NCBI GenBank assembly: GCA_037176885.1
Contig: JAWWNJ010000121.1
Coordinates: forward strand, 558,001-622,000
Reading direction: 5' to 3'
Length of the DNA stretch: 64,000 nt
From: Favolaschia claudopus
Taxonomy: Eukaryota; Basidiomycota; Agaricomycetes; Agaricales; Mycenaceae
This document shows positions 57,220 to 64,000 of this stretch, in pieces. Positions within the stretch are counted from its first letter, which is position 1. Every line of letters begins with the position of its first letter. Under the pieces are notes generated by a model, which had not been told where the DNA came from, made no database searches, and was given only the letters and a program-made list of their open reading frames with translations. The position numbers were made by a program, and so were the translations under genes.

Positions 57220-58937
57220 ACGGTGAGTTAGCTATGCCTGTTCCTCTCACATGTTAACAGTTCTGAACGCATGTAACAGTTGACTGAACAGTTCGACGAA
57301 ATAGCCAGTCACTCGGTTGGAGATATCTCGCCGCTACTGGGACAGGCGACTCTCGCATCAGTTGCGGAAGGTATGTCATGAGACCTACTTACACCACCTG
57401 CATCCCTCTCTGAATCCTCACGGGTTTAACTTTAAGCCATTCTCGGTCTGTCGCTGAACGAATTAGGCGACGAATTTATATCGACCAATCTTCAACTCAT
57501 GTAAGTACGATCTTACTTACCACGTCCCACCTTCAAGTCGATTTCCGCTCCGCTTTACTCACAATATCCCCCAGAAACGTAGCCTCAAACCAATCCGCGA
57601 CACAGGTCCTGGCGGATGCTCTGCTGCGATGGATCCCTAACGCCATTTGCGACCTCATGCTCTACATCCCTGTCCAGCCCTTCAGTTTCGTGTCTAGAGC
57701 CAAAGTATTGACTGATGAAATTGGGAAGAGGGTTATCCGGAGCAGCAAGATTGCTAAAAGTAAAGGGCTTGAGGGAATCGGTGGATTCTACGACGCTCTA
57801 GGTGCGTGAATATTTTGAGCGCGGGAAGGAAGGAAGCATTCTGAATTCGACACCTATATTGCTCGCTCCCCTCAGTGGATAAAGCTCAAACATATTCATC
57901 CGATGGCAATAATGCGTTCTCAGAGCGCGACATCCTGGATCAAACCACCCTCCTCCTCCTCGCCGGTCAAGATACAACGGCAAACACCCTGGTGTTCGGG
58001 TTCCTCGAGCTCGCTCGGGATGTTGACTTGCAGGAACGACTCCGTGCCGAGATTCACTTTTATTACGCTTCCCGACTCGGCACTCGCGATGCTAATACCT
58101 TCGACAACATGCCGCTGCTGAATGCATTTATCAAGGTGCGTTTAATTCTGCCCAGTATCATACCAAATTTAGGTTTCATTCACCGCGATATAGGAAACCC
58201 TCCGACTGTACCCAGCCGTAGCCCTATCAGACCGTGTTGCGACAGAGGACGTCGTCCTCCCTCTCTCTGAGCCCATCATCACTTCTCGCGGAAAACAACT
58301 CACTCAAATTCCTATCCCCAAAGGACAAATCGTGTACATCGGGACTGCAGAGTATCAACGGTTTGTCTTTCTTTCGCTAGTTTATTCACATTTACATAAA
58401 GCACTCCGTGTTAACTTGACAAATTCTTCTTCGCTTTGCGACGCAGATCCGAGTCGATCTGGGGACCAGACGCCCATGAATTCAAGACATCTCGGTGGTT
58501 GAAGGATGACGGCCCTTTGAAAGGAGAGGGCGTGAGCTCTTATGCGAATTTGTGCGTTTATATCTTTGCCAATGGGTAAAAGTTAACGTGAACGATGCTC
58601 AGGTTGAGTTTCTTTGGTGGCACTCGCATATGCCTCGGGTAAGTTGACCCTCTTGATTGATCTAATTTATTCTGACTGACGATCCGCTACATAAAATTCT
58701 AGATGGCGTTTTGCGTGAGTGTGGCGATCCATATATGATTTCCGAAGTCATGCGCTGAAACAAGCTCTTAGGCTGCTAGAAATGCAGATCTTCGTCTGCG
58801 AACTTGTCACCAAATTCGAGTTCTCTTTACCTGACGAGGTTCACCTCAGGACTACTTGTCAATACGCTATGACTCTCCAACCGATGTTGCCGGATGGGAA
58901 GAAAGGCGCGTTTTTGGCGATCAAACGGGTTACTTAG

Positions 58938-59496
58938 GTTTAGGTTCGCTTTAGAAGGTGAGGAGAGAAGCGTTGGATAGTACGGAAATTGGATATGAAT
59001 CACTCGGGTTGATATATTTAATGTCATTTGACGAGATTGAAGCTATAACTCTCGGTCAGAGTAATCTCAGAATCTCTGTCACGATAGAAGGACGTTCAGC
59101 GAGGGAGAAGCCACACAGTCACGTGACCGTGTTTGATCGGCTTGGTTCGCTCGATTTTGCCACGTAATGACTCGTCGCTTGACAAAAACACCCATGTTCT
59201 CTCTGGCTTCTCTCCCACTTCGCTCTCAGATCTTAGCTCCAATCCTCAAAAATGATTTGAATATGGGCATATCGGGCTCCCCAACCAGGCTCGCCGAATC
59301 TTCGTAATGTGGAAAGATAGGGCATGCTCATTTTCTCTTTGATCGAGCTTTTGGCAGCTTCAAGGTCTACGTCTCAGTCGTCTGAGGCCGGGGACGCGTT
59401 TCCTGGCGCTGCATCGGAATTCTGATGCGTCGCAGCTATCGAGCAAAATAAAGAGAGATCCAAAGTGAGTATTTATTTCGTGCTTCTAACCCTAAC
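58938..59496. other. Convergent intergenic region
   Basis: Between the 3' ends of the P450 (+) and the sedolisin (-). Presumably holds both terminators; no gene seen. Confidence 0.5.
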
Positions 59497-61643
59497 TTAT
59501 GCCAAAGCAGCCGCAAGTAAATTAGAGAATAGTGGTGTACCGAGACCCGCTGAATCACACAATCCGAGTCAGTGGCTGTCTTTAACTCCCGAAAAACAAA
59601 CACTCACTCAGCGGATCCCAGCCAGTTGCAGCGTCGAATGCGACCTAAAGTGTCGTCACGTTGAGTACTCGTTACTTAATGCATATGGCCTTTGAAAACT
59701 TACCGATGAGGCAGGGCAAACATCGCCCGAATTATGGCCAATCGTGATATCGGTGAACGCGGTGGGATTCGCGTACAAAAACGGGTTCAGGAAACCCACC
59801 ACCGGCTTCCCCGCAGCGACCAGTCGGTCATTAATCAACGCAATGATACCTGCGAATGTCGGCGCGGAGGCACTCGTCCCGCCCACCGTTCCCCTTTGCC
59901 CGCCAGAGAAAATCTCAAACGCAACTCCTTGCAACGAGACGTCGGGGTAGCCACGTCCCTCTCTGTTGAAGGTGCCGCGGAAGTTGGAGGGGACGGTTTG
60001 GAGGAAGGAGGCGACTTGGGAGGTTTGGTAGGACGGGGTGGAGAAGACGTTGGAGAAGCCGCCGCCGGTGAAGTTGATGGCCTTTTCGGGGGCGAAGCCG
60101 AAGGTGGAGCCGACGGAGGTGACGAAGGGGCAGGAGGCGGGGAAGACGGGCATGAAGACGTTGTTGTTGCAGACGCTGGTGGTGTCGTGGTTGCCGCGGA
60201 CGCCGCCCTGGGAAGTGAGGTGAGTACTTGTACTTACTTCCCGTTGGTTGGGAAGATTGACTCACGTCGCCTGAAGCAAATACCACAGATATTCCCCTAA
60301 TCGAATTGATTCAATTTTTGGCGGCGACATTGGTGCGGCGTAACTCACCTGGAAGCGAGGCTCATATAGCCATTGCAGATCCGTCTGCAAGTAATCATGT
60401 GAGTTGTCTTCGAGAGCGTTGATGATAAAAAGCACTCACGTAGCCATAGTGCTTCCAACCCCGGACTCAGTCGTGCCATATGAAGTCGTCATTACCGAGG
60501 GCGGATTTGCGACGCTGGAGAGGAAAGTCGTGGTATCCAACAGAGAGGTTGCGAATCCAGCGTTCGTGCTCGATCCACCAACGGAGAGGAATTCAGTGGG
60601 GACGCCAGTCGCGGTACCTGACGAAGGTAAACGATTTATAGACTACATCGATGAAGTCTCGCTCACCGATGGTGTATTGAATATCGAGGTTAGCTTCGAC
60701 ACCCGCATTGGCTGCGCCTTGGGGGTTGGTACCACCATCCGCCGTCAACAATTGGAACGTGGTGTTCGCCGGGATGTCGGGGCGCAACAGTCGAAGGAAA
60801 GACTACCGCATAATCGTGAGTCTTAAGTAATGCCCCAGAAAATCATACTGACCGAGAGATCCGCATTCTGCGCGAATTGTCCAACGTAGCCAGTCACAAG
60901 AAGTTTATTCGAAGGCTGGGTAGCCGGCGTTGTCGGGATCCCATAGAGCGCCTGGAGGCACGCAGGAGTGATGATCCCGCTCGCAACGTTGGTGTTGCAG
61001 GACGCCGGCGGCGCACGCTTCTCCACCGTCACAGGCGTGAATGAGGGCGCCAATCGGGGGTTGGGCTCGGAGAAATCGACCGTGGGATGAATGACATCGA
61101 CGTGGCCAACGAGCTCGGATGGGAGGGAGACGGAGAGGGTACGCGTGATTTTCTCGCTCAGTTCGGGATGCGAGAAATATTCGAATTTGGCTCCGAAGAG
61201 GGTGTTGGCTTTGGAGACGGGGAGGGTGATAGAGACCCAGTCACCGGCAGGCGAGATTGGGGTGGTGGTCAAGCCATTGGCGGAGGCCCAGGCATTGAAG
61301 GCTGCGACGGTGTCAGAGGAGGGTTGGATGAAAGCTTTGAGCTACGGAGTGTATTCGGTGAGTGTCAAAAATCAGCGTTGTAAATCAGACTCACTTCATC
61401 TGCAGAGAGCCATTGACGGAAATCATCGCTTCCGGGAGTCGTCATCGACGTGAGTTTACTCTCGAGGCCCCCGATGTTGTTGGAAGCAAGGGCGACGCGG
61501 AGGGTCAGCATATCGCCTCCGGCAGCGACACCATGACTCGTAAATCCTGCAGGTACAGAGGGACGGCTCTCATGCACCACAAGACGTCCTGCCGAGAGGG
61601 CGATGAGGGAGAGGAAAGCGAGGAGTCTGCGAAGGGGAGCCAT
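59497..61643 (-). CDS. Secreted S53 sedolisin (tripeptidyl-peptidase I-like)
   Basis: ATG 61643 (MAPLRRLLAFLSLIALSAGR, signal peptide). The activation prodomain includes SDDFRQWLSADEV and WVSITLPVSKANTLFGAKFE, followed by a linker with VEKRAPP, a likely processing site. In the catalytic domain, AGVEANLDIQY holds the Glu and Asp of the Ser-Glu-Asp triad. GISVVFASGD holds the oxyanion Asp, and GRGYPDVSLQG and GTVGGTSASAPTFAG hold the nucleophilic Ser. The C-terminal calcium site is ATGWDPLTGLGTP, with the stop TAA at 59497. About eight short introns keep phase and all key residues are present. Acid endo- or tripeptidyl peptidase acting outside the cell; abundant in saprotrophic and plant-associated basidiomycetes. 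Confidence 0.93.
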
Positions 61644-61703
61644 GTCGATTCACTGCCGCACGGACGAGGTGAGCAAGCCAAGCAAGTCTCAATTCTTCGT
61701 TTG

Positions 61704-61712
61704 TCTTTTATA
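61704..61712 (-). promoter_or_regulatory. TATA box of the sedolisin gene
   Basis: Minus-strand ACTATAAAAG about 60 bp upstream of the ATG at 61643. Confidence 0.55.
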
Positions 61713-62474
61713 GTTCATCGTTATCTCTGGTCGACCTGGAGAGGTGTGAATTGGGTGTGAAGACGACACGCGAAGACAGATCGCGTGCTGTGCCGTGAAT
61801 GATACCCGGACCCAACGTGGGCTATTTTTGCCTGAGTTCACACACAGGTCTTTGTAACAGCCCGCCCGAATGTGCTATCTCCCTCAATCGTCGGCGGAAG
61901 TTGCCCGAAGGAAGATGCTTTCCACATGTTTCCCAAGTAGGCTGATTGGCAAGCCTTATAAATCTTGAAATTCGCGTTGGTTTACAGATTCCGAGTAAGT
62001 TACAGAATTAAGGAATTCACGAACAGAAATCCGGAATGTCACAGATGTTTCCCCGGTCACTATAACGAAATACATGCGCGGCTTCAATTGATGGCACTCG
62101 TGCGTTCGCGTGTCGTTCGCATGGTTCCAACTGTGCATTTGCCGCGGCATGCCGGCGGCATCTCGAGGTTGAACCTCGGCCGAACACGGTTCTATCCCAA
62201 CAGCATATGGTATGTACATAGTCCATGTGTGAAGAGATTCAACCCAGGAAACACGAAACCGGGTTATTTGTGGGCTCTCAGTTTTCTCAGGCAATACTAC
62301 TATAGGATGACTCGCCGTATACAGGTGAAATCTTCCGGAGAAGTTCTTTCCGACACACTCAAAACATTCCGAACCTCATCGAACTTCCGTGACTGATTGC
62401 CCCCGTGCTCAACAAATCGAAGAGTCACTTAGCTCGCCACTGTCACATTCCCGCGTCCATCAAACAAACTGCGT
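61713..62474. other. Intergenic, no supported gene
   Basis: Sedolisin promoter plus the 3' flank of the MYND-type gene. ORFs at 61956-62396 overlap on both strands without motifs. Confidence 0.45.
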
Positions 62475-64000
62475 TCACTTGAACCCTCCCGCCAACCACC
62501 CATTCACGGCGTAGAACCCATACACGCTGTTCGGCTCCGGAATCACCTTCCCACTCCCCCACGCATTTTTCTTCGGCCCCAGCGCAGGAAGCAATTTGGC
62601 TCCCCCCGATCGGAGAATCGCGGCTTCTTCGCGGTTGTACGCCTACATCACATCCATTATTTCAATTCCAAAGATGAAGACTGAGATAGCATTATTGACA
62701 CTTACCGTGAACAATGAAGGAATTTTCAGTTGAAACGTAGCGGGCCAGGTTTGCGTGGATTCTTGAGAGGCGCCGGAGGTGAATGCGATGCAGAGATCGG
62801 GTTTTGAGTATTTGGTGCTCTTGTTTTGGACGAAGGCGTGGTAGGTGCTGTGGTGTTGAGGTGAATGAACGTGCTGTAAGGAAGAAGGAGAAGCGAATGG
62901 TAAGAGGTACTCACTCGCAAGCGTGTTCGTGGATTCGTTTGCGTCCGCGACGAGTGCAGTCGCTGTAGCGGTCATCGATTAGCAGCTAACCTTTGGGGAA
63001 GAGGAGGAGACGAAGAGAAAAAGACGTACGGGCAAGTTTCCATCGAGATGGTTTGAGGAATGCGGCCACCAGGCATCTCTGGGCCGCAGAGGACCAACTG
63101 TCATATTGGGAATGATTCTCAGCTAGAAGAATGGCATATAAGAGGCCTTACCTTCAACGTCTTTACTTCAGGCAATCGATGAAGAATCTCCTCAAACCCC
63201 ATCGCGCCAGTAAGTTCCTTTGTACTCGCTCCGAGAATCTATGGCCGTCAAAACTATGCAAAAACAAAGTGACGCACACTCACATGCACAGTAAGCGTAT
63301 GCTTCTTCGTCCACCCATCATCCCCCTCATTCAACTTCTCCAACCCATACAAAATCGTCATCGGCATCGTCAAATTATCCGACGCCCCGCGCACCCAAGG
63401 CCCCATCGAAAGCGTCGTCGGCACACCCACCGACCCGCGCATCTCATCCGCAAACTCACTGTCCCACGTCTTTCCCTCCAACGAGCTCCAACTCGGCAGA
63501 ACGCGATCCGGCGCCCACATAAACGTCCCGCTCGGAGCGTGCGATTCCGCGATGGTGTTCTCAAAGTTCACGTCCGTGCGCACCTGTCTGTTCATCGCGC
63601 ACTGAGATACGCTTCTGCTGCTGCCGTCTTCGCAGGGGCGGTTGTGGAGGAGGCGGGCGGCGTCCCAGTGGGCGGGGGAGCAGCAGAAGCTGAGGTTGCA
63701 TTGGGGGCAGGGGATGAGGTGGTGGATTTTCGCTGGGGATGTGCCGTTTTTGGCGGCTTCCATGCGGATGAGTTGATTGGTGCGGGTGCTCGATTCGGCG
63801 GTATGAGCCGAGTCAAGTCGACGATATGAATCGCAGATACGTACCATACCATGCATCGAGGTTCCCATCCGACGAGATTGAACTCTGCTGTCGTGGCTTT
63901 TCTGAACGGGAGTCAGTTTCGGTCAAAGGAAGGAAAAGTTAGCGATACCGATTCAGTGAACGATGACACAGATTCAAGATATTCGAGCCGTAAGCTTCGG
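62475..64000 (-). CDS. MYND-finger/MSS51-like protein (5' end beyond window)
   Basis: Reads leftward from the right edge. An exon with AEFNLVGWEPRCMVW is followed by a zinc-binding cluster PCPQCNLSFCCSPAHWDAAR ending ..LLHNRPCED, the second half of a MYND-type finger. Then come WSSLEGKTWDSEFADEMRGS, LTMPMTILYGLEKLN, LTVHILGASTKE, RLPEVKTLKLVLCGPEMPG, STYHAFVQNKSTKYSKPDLC and AYNREEAAILRSGGAKLLPA. It ends NGWLAGGFK at TGA 62475. The C-terminal order matches the MSS51 C-terminal domain expanded in Agaricomycetes. Yeast Mss51 controls COX1 translation, but this paralogue need not. The first exon(s) lie outside. Confidence 0.8.

Larger units (their letters stand above)
49541..57223 (+). mobile_element. 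Non-autonomous LTR retrotransposon inserted in P450 gene
   Basis: Element 49545-57219, starting TGTAGTGGGG and ending GGATACA, flanked by ACGG at 49541-49544 and 57220-57223. The 3' LTR is 57056-57219 (164 bp). Its first 76 bp recur at 49545-49620 and its last 88 bp at 55787-55874, apparently identical. The 5' LTR thus carries 6166 extra bases. Right after it, TCTGGTGACGAG could be a primer-binding site, and GGTTTGGGTGGGCAGA before the 3' LTR looks like a polypurine tract. The internal domain (55875-57055) encodes no protease, RT, RNase H or integrase, only one ORF. Confidence 0.85.
48888..58937 (+). pseudogene. Cytochrome P450 split by an LTR element
   Basis: Exons 48888-49020, 49091-49191, 49245-49380 and 49446-49543 are followed after the insertion by exons from 57280 on. 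The N-terminal anchor is YTLVLVSLTLLYVSYHLF. Later landmarks are EYEFEWLKKYGAVYRF, LMISDPAALHTLL, VAAVRSYIPIFERVA, the I-helix LLLAGQDTTANTLVF, the ExxR region ETLRLYP, KTSRWLKDDGP and the haem loop SFFGGTRICLGWRFA. It ends ..FLAIKRVT at TAG 58935-58937. The element lies exactly at the exon 4 donor (ACG|GTGAGT). The left copy reads into the LTR and meets an in-frame TAG at once. Otherwise the frame looks intact. It is a different P450 family from the other two: its haem loop is FxGGTRICLG rather than FGFGRRxCPG. Confidence 0.85.

Noticed and set aside
1..64000. CRISPR arrays, tRNA and rRNA genes
   Set aside because: No regular spacer arrays, and no A/B-box or rRNA signature was noticed; a dedicated scan was not possible.

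Overview
The window reads as nuclear DNA of a mushroom-forming basidiomycete (Agaricomycetes). Genes are cut by many introns of about 50 bp. Several cytochrome P450s, an S53 sedolisin, two secreted S33/TAP-type hydrolases, a secreted haem peroxidase, F-box-like proteins and an MSS51/MYND-type protein lie among hAT and LTR elements. All assignments come from reading motifs; no database search was run. Most exon joins were worked out by hand from GT-AG signals and codon phase.

Layout. 1-641 is the 3' end of a P450 (+). 2768-3226 is a TA-flanked MITE. 4042-4928 (+) and 19758-18880 (-) are inverted paralogues of a small membrane/coiled-coil protein with the same exon plan. 7417-5123 and 10804-8460 (both -) are tandem secreted alpha/beta hydrolases. 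14376-12072 (-) is a secreted haem peroxidase. 17349-17560 (+) is a decayed fragment of a terpene synthase whose better copy is at 28724-22173 (-). That copy is split by a 5.3-kb hAT transposon, and the hAT transposase is itself split by a 662-bp MITE. 32870-30386 (-) is an apparently intact P450, a close paralogue of the one at the left edge. The P450s, terpene synthase copies and paralogous membrane proteins face each other across about 18 kb, suggesting an inverted duplication of a terpenoid-type cluster that has since decayed.

From 34 to 48 kb the content is more ordinary: a multi-exon acidic protein with long pyrimidine-rich introns, two F-box/LRR-like genes, a multi-pass membrane protein and an unknown 361-aa protein. 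The 5' region of the 34-38 kb gene also exists as two dispersed partial copies (8.0-8.4 and 21.3-21.8 kb).

At 48888-58937 a third P450 (+) is interrupted exactly at an exon/intron junction by a non-autonomous LTR element (49545-57219). Its 3' LTR is 164 bp. Its 5' LTR carries the same two halves separated by 6.2 kb holding a 95-bp higher-order minisatellite, a nested TIR element and otherwise non-coding DNA. The right end holds a sedolisin (61643-59497, -) and a MYND/MSS51-like gene running off the window (-).

The most notable content is two secondary-metabolism genes, a terpene synthase and a P450, that look intact apart from one transposon insertion each. Both insertions have recognisable target-site duplications.
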